From the NCBI GenBank assembly GCA_040081715.1, contig JBEBFY010000014.1, forward strand, positions 36,029 through 100,028: 64,000 nucleotides of DNA. Reading direction: 5' to 3'. The DNA comes from CANKJK01 sp040081715. GTDB taxonomy: Bacteria; Acidobacteriota; Vicinamibacteria; Vicinamibacterales; UBA2999. The notes under the pieces were generated by a model. The model was not told the origin of the DNA, ran no database searches, and saw nothing but the letters and a program-made list of their open reading frames with translations. The position numbers and the translations under genes are program-made. Positions 16,870 through 25,885 of this stretch are shown here, piece after piece. The stretch's first letter is position 1; the number at the start of each line of letters is the position of its first letter.

Positions 16870-19671
16870 TCAGACTCGCTTCGACAGGACCAGGGGCGCG
16901 CCGACGGGTTCGTCGGCGGGGTCAAGCACCTGCTCGACGAGGGCCTTCTGCGTGAGCTGGTGCCACGCGGTGGAGCCTTCCGCCGGGCTCGCGCTACGCG
17001 TCCGGCCCACATAGCGGAGCGCCCTGCGATCACCCACGAGTTCCTCGAGCAGCGGCCGCGCGAATTCCCAGGCACCCATGTTCTCGGGTTCTTCCTGGAG
17101 CCAGACCACTTCCTTCAGCTTCGGATATCGACCGAGCACCTCGGTGATCTGCGCGGAGGGGAAGGGGTAGAGCTGTTCCACGCGGCAGACGGCCACGTGC
17201 GTCGCCGCGGCGCGGGCGTCGCTCGTGGCGACATCGACGGCCACCTTGCCGCTGCACAGGACCACGCGCGTGACCTTGGAGACGGCCGTGCCCGTGATGT
17301 CGTCGTCGATCACCGGGCGGAAGCGGCCCTCGGCCAGCTCGCGAGGCGCCGACATCACGGCGGGGTGTCGCAACAGGCTCTTCGGCGTGAGCACGATGAG
17401 GGGCAGCGGGTCGGTCGAAAGCAGGGCCGCCTGCCGGCGCAGCAGATGGAAGTACTGCGCGGCCGTGGTGCAGTTGGCCATGCGCAGGTTGACGTCGGCC
17501 GCGGCCTGGAAGAAACGCTCGGGCCGGGCCGAGGAATGTTCAGGCCCCTGTCCCTCGTAGCCGTGCGGCAGCAGCAGCACCAGCGACGGCGTGAGGCCCC
17601 ACTTGGCGCGGCCCGACGTGACGAACTGGTCGAGGATGATCTGGGCGCCGTTGATGAAGTCGCCGTACTGCGCTTCCCAGATCACCAGGTGATTCGGCGT
17701 CTGCACGTTGTAGCCGAACTCGAAGCCGATCGCGGCCAGTTCCGAGAGCGGGCTGTTGTGGATCTCGAAGGAGGCCCGGGCCTGTGGAAAGCTCCGCAGC
17801 GGCACGAAGGCCTCACCGGATGCGGCGTCGTGCAGGACCGCATGGCGGTGCGAGAACGTGCCGCGTCCCACATCCTCGCCGGTCAGGCGGATCGGTGTGC
17901 CATCAGCGAGCACGCTCCCGAGCGCCAGTTCCTCGGCAGTGCCCCAGTCGATCGTTCGCTGGTCGGCGTCGTCCAGCGCGTGCCAGCGCTTTTCCCGTGT
18001 GCGGTCGAGCTTCTTGTGGATCGTGAAGCCCCGTGGCCGTGTCATCAGGCCTTCGTTGATGGCGCGCAGCCGTTCAAGGGGCACGGCGGTGTCCACCCGC
18101 GCGGCGGCTCCAGCCGGTGCCGGGCTGGCCACGGGCGCCACGAAGTCCTCTTCGGGCTTGAGCGTGGCCAGCGTCTGCTCGAGCGTTGCGAAGTGCGCCT
18201 TCACCAGCACGTCGGGTTCGACCGCGAAGCTGTGGCCCTGCGCCGTCAGCGTGCGCGCGAAGAGGTCACGGACGGTGGCATGTGCGGACACGCGCTGATA
18301 GAGCAGCGGCTGTGTGAAGGCGGGCTCGTCGCCCTCGTTGTGTCCGTGGCGCCGGTACCCGATCAGGTCGATCAGGAAGTCCCGGCCGAAGCGCTCACGA
18401 TAGGCCCAGGCCAGTCGCGCCGCCTCGATGCAGGCGACCGGGTCGTCCGCGTTCACATGGACGATCGGAATCTTGAAGCCGCGGGCCAGGCCGCTGGCGT
18501 AGCTGGTGCTGTAGGACTCGGCGGGAGTCGCGGTGAAGCCGAGCTGGTTGTTCGCGATGATATGGATCGTGCCGCCGGTGTCGTAGCCCGCGAGGCGCGA
18601 GAGGTTGAGCGTCTCGGCCACGATGCCCTGGCCGGGAAACGCCGAGTCGCCGTGGATCAGTACCGGCAGCGTGACGCCGCCGTCGAAGGTCGGCGCACCG
18701 GGCGCATCGGCCGTGGTGCCCGCGGCCCTGGCCATCCCGACGACGACGGGATTGACGGCCTCGAGGTGGCTTGGGTTGGGCGCCATCGACACGGCAATCG
18801 GCCGCTTGGAGCGGCCCCGGACCGCGACGGTGGCGCCCGCGTGGTACTTCACGTCGCCGGTCCAGCCCAGGTCGATCCGCCAGGTGCGCGAGTCGACCGG
18901 GTCCTTGAACTCCGCCAGAATCTGCGCGTAGGGCTTCTGCAGGATGTGCGCGAGCATGTTCAGCCGGCCGCGGTGGGCCATGCCGATGAGCATGTGCTGG
19001 ATGCCGTGGTCCGCGGCGCCCACGATGATCTCGTCGAGGATCGGCACGAGCATGTCGAGGCCTTCGATCGAGAAGCGTGTCTTGCCCGGGAATGTGCGGT
19101 GCAGGAACCGCTCGAACACCTCGACGGCCGTGAGCCGGGCCAGCAGGGCGTCACCGTCCACGGCCGCCACAGGCGGGCGGAAGCGGCCCGATTCCGCCGC
19201 GTGCCGCAGCCACTCGCGTTCCTCGGGGACGAACACGTGCGAGTAGTCGTAGCCGGTGGTGGAGCAGTACACCGACCGCAGACGCATGATGGCATCCGCG
19301 GCGTTGGCCGACGACGCGGCCACGGGCCCGCCCACGAGGCTGGCCGGCAACTCGCTCAGTTCCTGCACGCCCACGCCGTGGGCGCCCGGAGAGAGCGACG
19401 GATCACCCATGGGTTCCGTGCCGAGCGGGTCGAGGTGCGCGGCCAGGTGACCGTAGCGCCGGATCGATTCCGCGAGGTTCGTGGCGGCTACCGCTGCCTG
19501 AAGACGCGCAGGCGCATGGCCGGCTGCGGGCTGGTGATCGATGGTGGCTGGGGTCCAGTGTGCGAACGCGCGGCGGGTCTCGGCGTCGACCGACGCGGGA
19601 TCGGTCAGGAATCGCTCGTAGAGCTCTTCGACGTATCCAGCGTTGACGCCCTGAAATTGATCCGCACCCAT
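16870..19671 (-). CDS. sucA: 2-oxoglutarate dehydrogenase E1 component
   Basis: The 933-residue thiamine diphosphate enzyme decarboxylates 2-oxoglutarate and hands the succinyl group to E2. Recognisable features are the N-terminal E2-contact segment GYVEELYERFLTDP, IGMAHRGRLNML, the TPP/Mg region HGDSAFPGQGIVAETLNLS, and C-terminal QEEPENMGAWEF. The length matches the usual 900-950. The start at 19671 (MGADQFQG) is chosen over an upstream in-frame ATG at 19758, which would run into the divergent HAD gene. It heads the sucA-sucB-FKBP operon. A long stop-free frame on the opposite strand (15622-19698) is a GC-driven shadow. Confidence 0.93.
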   Translation of the reverse strand: MGADQFQGVNAGYVEELYERFLTDPASVDAETRRAFAHWTPATIDHQPAAGHAPARLQAAVAATNLAESIRRYGHLAAHLDPLGTEPMGDPSLSPGAHGVGVQELSELPASLVGGPVAASSANAADAIMRLRSVYCSTTGYDYSHVFVPEEREWLRHAAESGRFRPPVAAVDGDALLARLTAVEVFERFLHRTFPGKTRFSIEGLDMLVPILDEIIVGAADHGIQHMLIGMAHRGRLNMLAHILQKPYAQILAEFKDPVDSRTWRIDLGWTGDVKYHAGATVAVRGRSKRPIAVSMAPNPSHLEAVNPVVVGMARAAGTTADAPGAPTFDGGVTLPVLIHGDSAFPGQGIVAETLNLSRLAGYDTGGTIHIIANNQLGFTATPAESYSTSYASGLARGFKIPIVHVNADDPVACIEAARLAWAYRERFGRDFLIDLIGYRRHGHNEGDEPAFTQPLLYQRVSAHATVRDLFARTLTAQGHSFAVEPDVLVKAHFATLEQTLATLKPEEDFVAPVASPAPAGAAARVDTAVPLERLRAINEGLMTRPRGFTIHKKLDRTREKRWHALDDADQRTIDWGTAEELALGSVLADGTPIRLTGEDVGRGTFSHRHAVLHDAASGEAFVPLRSFPQARASFEIHNSPLSELAAIGFEFGYNVQTPNHLVIWEAQYGDFINGAQIILDQFVTSGRAKWGLTPSLVLLLPHGYEGQGPEHSSARPERFFQAAADVNLRMANCTTAAQYFHLLRRQAALLSTDPLPLIVLTPKSLLRHPAVMSAPRELAEGRFRPVIDDDITGTAVSKVTRVVLCSGKVAVDVATSDARAAATHVAVCRVEQLYPFPSAQITEVLGRYPKLKEVVWLQEEPENMGAWEFARPLLEELVGDRRALRYVGRTRSASPAEGSTAWHQLTQKALVEQVLDPADEPVGAPLVLSKRV

Positions 19672-19694
19672 AGCCTGATAATGGTACCCCACGG

Positions 19695-20555
19695 ATGATT
19701 CGTCTTGTAGCAATCGACATCGACGGCACGCTGCTCGACAGCCACGGGAGGATTCCACAGCGAAACCTCCGGGCCATCGAGGACGCCGTGGCGCGCGGAA
19801 CGGACGTCGTGCTGGTGACCGGGCGCAGCTTCCCGTTCGCCCTGCCGGTGGCCCGGCAGTTGCCCCCGGCGGTGGCGCTCATCGTCAGCAACGGGGCGCT
19901 GGAGCGCACTCAGGACGGCATGACGCTCGCCTCCCGGCTCCTGCCCGTGGCCGAGGCCGCGGACCTGCTGGCTGCAACCACAGCGTTCCGCCACTGTGCC
20001 GCGCTCATCTTCGACCGGGACGCCGCGGGCCAGATCGTCGCGGACACCATGGACTGGGACGTGTCGAACCGGAAGCCCTACTGGCTCCGGAACCGGCACC
20101 TGATCGCGCGGACCACGCCGCTCGAGGGGGCCCTGACGGAGGATCCCGTGGAGCTGATGTTCAACGGGACGGTCGCCGAGATGCGGGTGCTGGCCGAACG
20201 GCTGGCTGGTCTGCCCGGACAGTTTGCCGTGGCCCTCACCGAGTACGAGAACCGCGACTTCACGATCCTCGACGTGACGGCACCGGCGGCCACCAAAGGG
20301 GAGGCGTTGGCGCAGCGGGCCGCGGCCCTGGGCATCGGCCGTGAGCAGGTGATGGCGATCGGCGACAACCTGAACGACGTCGGGATGCTGGACTTCGCCG
20401 GCTGCCCGGTACTCATGGGCAATGCGGCCCCGGCGCTCCGGGCCAGGCCCTGGGCGCTGACGGCGTCGCACGACGAGGCCGGTGTGGCCGAGGCAATGGA
20501 CCGCTTCATCACCTTCAGTCCTACTTCAGCCGATCGGACAGCAGGCCCACGCTGA
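19695..20555 (+). CDS. Cof-type HAD-IIB family phosphatase
   Basis: The 286-residue protein begins with the HAD motif I IDIDGTLLDSHGRIP (nucleophile Asp followed by Asp+2). It has the motif II region LIVSNGA, a Lys in VTAPAATKGEAL, and motif IV GDNLNDVGML. The cap between motifs II and III fits the C2B (Cof) type. Such enzymes dephosphorylate sugar phosphates, flavin or pyridoxal phosphates; the substrate is not predictable. It starts 23 bp from the divergent sucA start, with GATAAT between them that could serve both directions. Its 3' end overlaps the convergent transglycosylase gene by 35 bp. Confidence 0.88.
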   Translation: MIRLVAIDIDGTLLDSHGRIPQRNLRAIEDAVARGTDVVLVTGRSFPFALPVARQLPPAVALIVSNGALERTQDGMTLASRLLPVAEAADLLAATTAFRHCAALIFDRDAAGQIVADTMDWDVSNRKPYWLRNRHLIARTTPLEGALTEDPVELMFNGTVAEMRVLAERLAGLPGQFAVALTEYENRDFTILDVTAPAATKGEALAQRAAALGIGREQVMAIGDNLNDVGMLDFAGCPVLMGNAAPALRARPWALTASHDEAGVAEAMDRFITFSPTSADRTAGPR

Positions 20556-21537
20556 TCGCGTAGTAGTGGGCGCAGTTGTAGCCGAGGATGGCGTCGTAGC
20601 TGGCGTTGACGAGAAAGTGCCGGGCGCCCGCGCTCACCAGAGCCGCGTCGGGTCCGGGGTGTGGCAGCGGATTCCCATCGCGGCGCGTGACGCCCAGCGC
20701 GCGCCACCTGGCGAGCGGTGCGCCGCCGGACATGTTGCGCACGGCATAGCAGCCCTCGGTCCGCCCGGGAACCGCCGCCGCGATCGCCTCGCGCCGTGAC
20801 GAGGGCAGCGTCACCTCCCGCCCCCACGGCGTTCCCGCCTGCCACCCGTGCTCGACCAGATAGTTGGCGATGGAGGCGAGTGCGTCCGGCGTGGAGCGCC
20901 AGATGTCGCGGCGCCCGTCTCCGTCGAAATCCACCGCGTAGTTCAGGTAGCTCGACGGCATGAACTGGGGTTGCCCCATCGCGCCCGCCCAGGATCCGCG
21001 CAGGGCACCGGCCTCGATGTAGCCACGGTCGACAACGGTCAGTGCGTCGAACAGTTGCTCCCTGAAGAAGCCGGCGCGCCGCCCCTCCCACGCGAGGGTG
21101 GCGAGCGCCTGCGGGATCGGGATGCGGCCCGTGACCCGGCCAAAGCGGGATTCAACACCCCAGATAGCCATCACGATCTGCCCCGGAACTCCGTAGGTCC
21201 TGGTGATCCGCGTCAACAGGGCCTGGTGTTCACGCGCCAGCGCCCGGCCTGTGCGGATCACGGCGGGGGTCACGCGGCTGCGCAGGTACTTGTCGAGCCC
21301 CGGGGTGAGTTCGGCCTGTGTGCGGTCGCTCTGGATCACCCGCTCGAGGGGCTCGATGCCGTCGAGCGCGCCGTGCACGACCGGAGCGGAGACTCCCCGT
21401 GCGAGCGCGTCCGCGATCAACTGCTCCAGCCAGGTTGCAAACGTCTCCCGCGGCGGGAGGGGCTCGTCTGGTGACTGCGCGTGTCCACTCACCGCCACCA
21501 GCGCAACCAGCAGCACGGCGGCACAGGTCGTTCGCAC
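20521..21537 (-). CDS. Lytic murein transglycosylase, MltB family
   Basis: The 338-residue protein has a signal sequence (VRTTCAAVLLVALVAVSGHAQ). An MltB/SLT domain follows with the catalytic Glu in AIWGVESRFG, then PQALATLAWEGRR and WAGAMGQPQFMPSSYLNYAVDFDGD split across the conserved block. It cleaves peptidoglycan between MurNAc and GlcNAc, forming 1,6-anhydro ends. The GTG at 21537 is chosen because the signal sequence begins there and the upstream frame overlaps the Smr gene. There is no lipobox Cys after the signal, so it is likely soluble in the periplasm. The C-terminal part resembles a short peptidoglycan-contact extension. Confidence 0.88.
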   Translation of the reverse strand: MRTTCAAVLLVALVAVSGHAQSPDEPLPPRETFATWLEQLIADALARGVSAPVVHGALDGIEPLERVIQSDRTQAELTPGLDKYLRSRVTPAVIRTGRALAREHQALLTRITRTYGVPGQIVMAIWGVESRFGRVTGRIPIPQALATLAWEGRRAGFFREQLFDALTVVDRGYIEAGALRGSWAGAMGQPQFMPSSYLNYAVDFDGDGRRDIWRSTPDALASIANYLVEHGWQAGTPWGREVTLPSSRREAIAAAVPGRTEGCYAVRNMSGGAPLARWRALGVTRRDGNPLPHPGPDAALVSAGARHFLVNASYDAILGYNCAHYYAISVGLLSDRLK

Positions 21538-21547
21538 GATGCGGCGA

Positions 21548-21823
21548 CTATAGCAGGGCGGAATGGGAGAGCCGCAGCCGCGCAATCGTGGCACCGAGGT
21601 GGGAGCGGTCGTCGTCCCAGAACTCCACGACATCGGGATGCGCCTCCAGGCGTGCCTGCACGATGCCGCGCTGCACGCCGGTACCGCGGCCGTGCACGAT
21701 CCGCACGTCGGGCAGGCCCGCCTCGGCTGCGGCTGTCACGTACGCGTCGACGACGCCTGGAATGTCGCGCGGGTGAAACGCGTGCAGGTCGAGCGAGGCT
21801 TCGATGGGAATGCGGTGCGCCAC
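21548..21823 (-). CDS. Small Smr-domain protein
   Basis: The 91-residue protein consists of a single Smr (MutS2 C-terminal-like) domain. It carries the diagnostic LDLHAFHPRD near residue 10 and HGRGTGVQRG near residue 45. Stand-alone Smr proteins bind or nick nucleic acid (DNA or, in ribosome rescue, RNA). It lies between queF and the transglycosylase on the same strand, 10 bp before the latter's GTG start, so the three may be co-transcribed. Confidence 0.85.
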   Translation of the reverse strand: MAHRIPIEASLDLHAFHPRDIPGVVDAYVTAAAEAGLPDVRIVHGRGTGVQRGIVQARLEAHPDVVEFWDDDRSHLGATIARLRLSHSALL

Positions 21824-21839
21824 CGGCCCGCCTGCCTTC

Positions 21840-22190
21840 TTAGCTGGCCGTGTAGGTGGCCGTAACCTTTGTCGTGATGCCGCCGCGCGCGGAGAAGTCG
21901 CCCACTACCTGCATCCGCCTGGGCTGGCATGCGCCTACGAGATCATCGAGGATCTGGTTGGTCACCGCCTCGTAGAAGATGCCGCGGTTCCGGAATGCAA
22001 TCAGGTAGTACTTCAACGCCTTCAGCTCGATGCACTGGTCGCCCGGCACGTAGGTGATGCGGATGGTGCCGAAGTCCGGGAGCCCCGTCTTCGGGCACAC
22101 CGACGTGAACTCGGGGCAGTCGATGGCGATCTCGTACTCGCGGCCGGGGCGTGGATTGGGGAAGGTTTCGAGCGTGGGCGTGCTTGACAT
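21840..22190 (-). CDS. queF: NADPH-dependent 7-cyano-7-deazaguanine reductase
   Basis: The 116-residue protein matches the short (unimodular, YkvM-like) QueF. The catalytic Cys is in CPEFTSVCPKTGLPDFG, followed by the QueF motif CIELKALKYYL. It reduces preQ0 to preQ1 in queuosine tRNA modification, the only known biological nitrile reduction. A TAGAAT hexamer lies 9 nt before the ATG, and a small inverted repeat (AGCAA/TTGCT, 22205-22216) lies just upstream. No preQ1 riboswitch fits in the short leader. Confidence 0.93.
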   Translation of the reverse strand: MSSTPTLETFPNPRPGREYEIAIDCPEFTSVCPKTGLPDFGTIRITYVPGDQCIELKALKYYLIAFRNRGIFYEAVTNQILDDLVGACQPRRMQVVGDFSARGGITTKVTATYTAS

Positions 22191-22249
22191 GCCGGGGCAA
22201 TTCTAGCAATTTTGCTTGGAATCCCGGTGGTTTCCGTCACACTGCGCGT

Positions 22250-22278
22250 TTGACCCATCCAGTCACGCGCGCTAGGAT
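22250..22278 (+). promoter_or_regulatory. Promoter of the HU gene (TTGACC-17-TAGGAT)
   Basis: The -35 TTGACC at 22250-22255 and -10 TAGGAT at 22273-22278 are separated by 17 bp, a near-consensus housekeeping promoter. The same pair of hexamers with the same spacing occurs at 45380-45408. Transcription would start near 22285, giving a leader of about 87 nt. The leader contains an 8-bp inverted repeat (22298-22305 with 22323-22330) before the HU start. Confidence 0.7.
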
Positions 22279-22371
22279 ACGGCGCTCGTGCGGATTCAGC
22301 CCGGCGATTGAGGCGTGAGGTGGCCGGGCTCACGATTTCATACACGCGCAACAGATCTACTGGGGGATGAG

Positions 22372-22671
22372 ATGGCAGAAGCCCGACGCATGGGCAAGTC
22401 CGAGTTGTTTTCGCACTTCGCGGACCGCTTCGAGATGAAGCGGACGCAGGCGCGTGATTTCTTTGACGCGCTGAACGAGTTGGCCGAGAAGGAGCTGAAG
22501 CGCTCCGGTGAGTTTGTGATTCCCGGCCTGGTGAAGCTGGTCGTCCAGAAGCGCAAGGCGCGCCAGGGGCGCAATCCGGCGACGGGTGCCGCGATCGACA
22601 TTCCGGCGAAGACCGTGGTGAAGGCGCGGATCGCCAAGCAATTGAAGGACACCGTACTTCCGAGCAAGTAA
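22372..22671 (+). CDS. HU/IHF family DNA-binding protein
   Basis: The 99-residue protein is a histone-like HU with a short N-terminal extension (MAEARR). It contains the helical dimerisation region (GKSELFSHFADRFEMKRTQA), the beta-arm signature GRNPATGAAIDIPAKTVVKA, and the usual C terminus. It bends and compacts DNA as a dimer. The ATG at 22372 is preferred over 22315 because GGGGGATGAG immediately upstream supplies a ribosome binding site and homology starts there. A strong promoter lies upstream. Confidence 0.9.
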   Translation: MAEARRMGKSELFSHFADRFEMKRTQARDFFDALNELAEKELKRSGEFVIPGLVKLVVQKRKARQGRNPATGAAIDIPAKTVVKARIAKQLKDTVLPSK

Positions 22672-22748
22672 CCCGCGTTCCTCCCCCAAGGACAACACGA
22701 GCCACCGCAGGGTGCGGGTGTCACGACGGCACCCCGCTCGCGGAGGCT

Positions 22749-22754
22749 TATAAT
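22749..22754 (+). promoter_or_regulatory. -10 element TATAAT upstream of the small membrane protein and lpdA
   Basis: A perfect TATAAT lies 20 bp before the start of the small membrane protein gene. There is no convincing -35 at the right distance. It could drive the 22775-25677 operon. Confidence 0.45.
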
Positions 22755-22774
22755 GACCCGGTAAACCTCGCGAA

Positions 22775-23017
22775 ATGATGCTGTTATGGATGCTCGCGAG
22801 CCTGTCGATGGTGGTGGCAGCCGCGGCCTGGGCGAAAGCCAGGCGCGCGTCCCGGCGGCTTGCACAGCTCACGGAACAGTTCTGGGAGCTGAAATACCAG
22901 CACGGTGAGTTGCGGGTCCAGATGGCGCGCTATCTGGCCCCGGACGCCGGCCCGGTGCCGCCGCCTCGACCGCCAGCCACCGAAGGCTTCATCCCCCTCG
23001 CGTCGCTGAAACGCTGA
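22775..23017 (+). CDS. Small single-pass membrane protein, unknown function
   Basis: The 80-residue product has one N-terminal transmembrane segment (residues 1-20, MMLLWMLASLSMVVAAAAWA), a basic stop-transfer region, a short amphipathic helix (RRLAQLTEQFWELKYQHGEL) and a Pro-rich tail. It has no catalytic motif. It lies 20 bp before lpdA behind a TATAAT box and may be co-transcribed with it. The family is not recognised. Confidence 0.55.
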   Translation: MMLLWMLASLSMVVAAAAWAKARRASRRLAQLTEQFWELKYQHGELRVQMARYLAPDAGPVPPPRPPATEGFIPLASLKR

Positions 23018-23037
23018 ACCAGGAAAGAGAGTGTCCG

Positions 23038-24450
23038 TTGGCCAACGCTTATGACCTCGTTGTGATCGGAGCCGGGACCGGCGGGTACGTCGCCGCCATC
23101 CGCGCGTCCCAGCTCGGCATGAAGGTCGCCGTGGTCGAGAAGCAGAAGGCACTCGGCGGCACCTGCCTCCTCTGGGGCTGCATTCCGACCAAGGCGCTCC
23201 TGGAGCACGCGCACGCACTGAAGGTGATTCAGGAAGCGGCCGAGTGGGGGGTCACGATACCGGCGGGTACGCCGACGATCGACATGACCAAGGTGCATGC
23301 CCGCAAGGACAAGGTCATCACGGGCCTCTCCAAGGGCATCGAGTACCTGCTCAAGAAGAACAAGATCGACTGGATCAAGGGCACGGCGCGGCTGGCGGGC
23401 AACGGCACCATCGACGTGTTCGAGGGCGACACACAGACGCTCACAGCGAAGGAGATCGTCATCGCCACCGGGTCGTCGCCACGGAGCGTGCCCGGCATCA
23501 CGATCGACCACACGCGCATCATCACCAGCGACGAGGCCATCCACCTGCCGTCGGTGCCCAGGTCGATTGCCATCATGGGCAGCGGCGCCGTAGGTGTGGA
23601 GTTCGCGTCGGTGTTCCGGCGCTTCGGCAGCGAGGTCACGATTCTCGAACTGCTGCCGCGGCTGGTGCCGGTTGAAGACGAAGCGGTTTCCGCCGAGCTG
23701 GCGAAGTCCTTCAAGAAGCAGGGCATCAAGTGCCTGACGGGCACCAAGGTGACCAAGGCCGTGGCCACCAAGACCGGCGTGGACATCGAAGCCGAGACCC
23801 CGGACGGCAAGACGGAAAAGCTGTCCGTCGAAGTCCTGCTCGTGGCGACCGGCCGCGGCCCGGTGACCACCGGGCTCGGCGTCGAGGAGCTGGGCGTCCA
23901 GCTCGACCGCGGCTACGTCAAGGTGGACGACCTGTTCCGCACGAACATCCCGCACATCTCGGCCATCGGTGATGTCATCACCATCGACGGGCCGCACAAG
24001 CAGTTGGCGCACGTCGCGTCGTCGGAAGGCATCATCCTGGCCGAACGGCTGGCCGGGAAGGACGTGCAGCCGATCAACTACAACCACGTGCCGGGCTGCA
24101 CCTACTGCGACCCCGAGATCGGCAGCGTGGGCCTGACCGAAGCGCAGGCCAAGGCCAAGGGCTACGAGGTGCGCGTCGGTTCCTTCCCGTTCGGCGTGCT
24201 CGGCCGCGCCAAGATGGCCAACGAGTCAGAAGGGTTCGTCAAGATCGTGGCCGACAAAAAGTACGACGAAGTGCTGGGCGTGCACATGATCGGGCCGCGG
24301 TCCACCGAGCTGATTGCCGAAGCCGTCCTCGCGCTGCGGCTGGAGTGCACCGTGGAGGAACTCATCAAGACCATCCACGCGCACCCGACCTTCTCGGAGG
24401 CCATGGCCGAGGCGTCGCACGCCGTCCACGGGGCCGCCATTCACATGTAG
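23038..24450 (+). CDS. lpdA: Dihydrolipoyl dehydrogenase (E3)
   Basis: The 470-residue flavoprotein has an N-terminal FAD-binding motif (VIGAGTGGYVAA), the redox disulfide CLLWGC in GGTCLLWGCIPTKALLE, an NAD-binding GSGAVGVEFASVFRRFG, and the C-terminal His-Glu dyad in HAHPTFSEAMAEA. It reoxidises dihydrolipoamide on 2-oxoacid dehydrogenase E2 subunits and the glycine cleavage H protein. The start is TTG at 23038, preceded by AGGAAAGAGAG. A second E2 gene follows 33 bp later. As the only E3 in the window it probably also serves sucA/sucB. Confidence 0.94.
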   Translation: MANAYDLVVIGAGTGGYVAAIRASQLGMKVAVVEKQKALGGTCLLWGCIPTKALLEHAHALKVIQEAAEWGVTIPAGTPTIDMTKVHARKDKVITGLSKGIEYLLKKNKIDWIKGTARLAGNGTIDVFEGDTQTLTAKEIVIATGSSPRSVPGITIDHTRIITSDEAIHLPSVPRSIAIMGSGAVGVEFASVFRRFGSEVTILELLPRLVPVEDEAVSAELAKSFKKQGIKCLTGTKVTKAVATKTGVDIEAETPDGKTEKLSVEVLLVATGRGPVTTGLGVEELGVQLDRGYVKVDDLFRTNIPHISAIGDVITIDGPHKQLAHVASSEGIILAERLAGKDVQPINYNHVPGCTYCDPEIGSVGLTEAQAKAKGYEVRVGSFPFGVLGRAKMANESEGFVKIVADKKYDEVLGVHMIGPRSTELIAEAVLALRLECTVEELIKTIHAHPTFSEAMAEASHAVHGAAIHM

Positions 24451-24483
24451 TAGTCCGGTCCGCCGGTCCCGAGAGACGCATCC

Positions 24484-25677
24484 ATGTCGACACCTGTTCT
24501 CATGCCGCAGATGGGCGAGTCCATCGCCGAGGGCACGCTCGTCCGCTGGCTCAAGAAGGTGGGTGACTCCGTCGACCGCGACGAGCCGCTCTTCGAGATC
24601 TCCACCGACAAGGTGGATGCCGAGATTCCGTCGCCTACGGGTGGTGTGCTGCTCGCCATTCACGTAAAAGAAGGCGAGATGGCGGCCGTGAATGGCGTCG
24701 TAGCCGTGATCGGCCAGGCCGGCGAGTCTGTCGGCGACCTGACCGCTGTCGTGGCGGCGGTGGCGCCTGCGGCTGCTGTGGCGGCCTCCACGGCCCCGGT
24801 GGCCCGTGCGGCGTCGTCGGGCGGACGCCGGACGACGTCGCCGCTGGTGCGGCGTCTGGCGCGGGAGCATCAGCTCGACGTCAGTACGCTCGCGGGCAGC
24901 GGCCTCGATGGGCGCGTGACGAAGACGGACTTCATGCGCGCGCTCGCGGGTGGTGCATCGGCGAAGCCGGCCCTGCCGGGCGTCGGGCCGAACGACCGCG
25001 TCGAGACGCTCTCCACCATGCGCAGGAAGATCGCGGAGCACATGGTGCTGAGTCAGCGCACGTCGGCCCACGCGCACTCCGTGTTCCATGTGGACTTCTC
25101 GCACATCGCCGAACTCAGGGCGGCAAAGAAGGGCGAGTACGAGAAGGCGGGCGTGAAGCTCACCTTCATGGCGTTCATTGCCAGGGTCGTTCTTGACGGG
25201 TTGAAGAACCACCCGGTGCTCAACGCCTCGCTCGATGCGAACAACGTGATCTACCGCCGCGACGTGCACCTCGGCGTGGCGGTGTCGCTCGACAACGGCC
25301 TCATCGTGCCGGTGATTCCCAACGCCGAAACGAAGTCCACGAAGGAACTGGCCGTGGCGATTGCGGACGTGGCGAACCGGGCCCGTTCCAAGAAGCTGGC
25401 GCCGACCGAAGTGGCCGGCGGCACCTTCACCATCACCAACCCCGGCCAGTACGGCGCGCAGTTCGGCTTCCCGATCATCAATCAGCCGCAGGTCGGGATC
25501 CTGTGCATCGGCACGGTCGAGAAGCGTGCGGTCGTCGTCAACGACGCGCTGGCGGTCCGGCTGATGTCGTACCTGACGCTAGGGTTCGACCACCGGCTCG
25601 TGGACGGCGCCGTGGCCGACGCCTTCATGGCCGAGGTCAAGCACGGGATCGAGCACTTCGACGCGGCCGCGCTGTAG
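24484..25677 (+). CDS. Second 2-oxoacid dehydrogenase E2 (dihydrolipoamide acyltransferase)
   Basis: The 397-residue protein has an N-terminal lipoyl domain (MPQMGESIAEGT; lipoylated Lys in ISTDKVDAEI near 43), an Ala-rich linker, a peripheral subunit-binding domain (TTSPLVRRLAREHQLDVSTL), and a catalytic acyltransferase domain with active-site His in GFDHRLVDGAVADAF. It resembles E2 of pyruvate or branched-chain oxoacid complexes more than SucB. The acyl substrate is uncertain because no E1 gene accompanies it. It is in an operon with lpdA. Confidence 0.88.
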   Translation: MSTPVLMPQMGESIAEGTLVRWLKKVGDSVDRDEPLFEISTDKVDAEIPSPTGGVLLAIHVKEGEMAAVNGVVAVIGQAGESVGDLTAVVAAVAPAAAVAASTAPVARAASSGGRRTTSPLVRRLAREHQLDVSTLAGSGLDGRVTKTDFMRALAGGASAKPALPGVGPNDRVETLSTMRRKIAEHMVLSQRTSAHAHSVFHVDFSHIAELRAAKKGEYEKAGVKLTFMAFIARVVLDGLKNHPVLNASLDANNVIYRRDVHLGVAVSLDNGLIVPVIPNAETKSTKELAVAIADVANRARSKKLAPTEVAGGTFTITNPGQYGAQFGFPIINQPQVGILCIGTVEKRAVVVNDALAVRLMSYLTLGFDHRLVDGAVADAFMAEVKHGIEHFDAAAL

Positions 25678-25698
25678 CGGCTGAGCCCACCGGCGGCG

Positions 25699-25853
25699 GT
25701 GTGCGGGTCCTGTCGCCTAACAGCCCCACCCGCGGCCACCCCATTCGCGCAGAGTCCGCGCGATGGGGTCCCGGAGTGTCGGCGCCACACGCATCCCAAC
25801 GGGAGAGGTGCCTGCGTGGCGGGCGGGCGCCCCGTCCGGCGCCACCCGCACAC
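25699..25853. repeat. Nested inverted repeats in the gap between the E2 gene and the toxin-antitoxin operon
   Basis: An outer 10-bp perfect inverted repeat (GTGTGCGGGT at 25699-25708, complement at 25844-25853) encloses a strong hairpin at 25738-25769 (12-bp stem with one bulge, 7-nt loop). There is also a weaker pair around 25784-25820. There is no coding potential. The hairpin could terminate the lpdA-E2 transcript, although no T tract follows, or the whole could be a structured RNA or small mobile repeat. Confidence 0.45.
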
Positions 25854-25885
25854 GAGTGCCGCACCGCTTGCGATAAGCGCGCATC

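Noticed and set aside
15622..19698. A stop-free frame of more than 1300 codons antisense to sucA and sucB
   Set aside because: It mirrors two well-conserved genes, is extremely rich in Arg, His, Gly and Asp, and shows no domain. It is a by-product of high GC and codon bias.
21840..22260. PreQ1 riboswitch before queF
   Set aside because: The -10 hexamer lies only 9 nt before the start, leaving no room for an aptamer.
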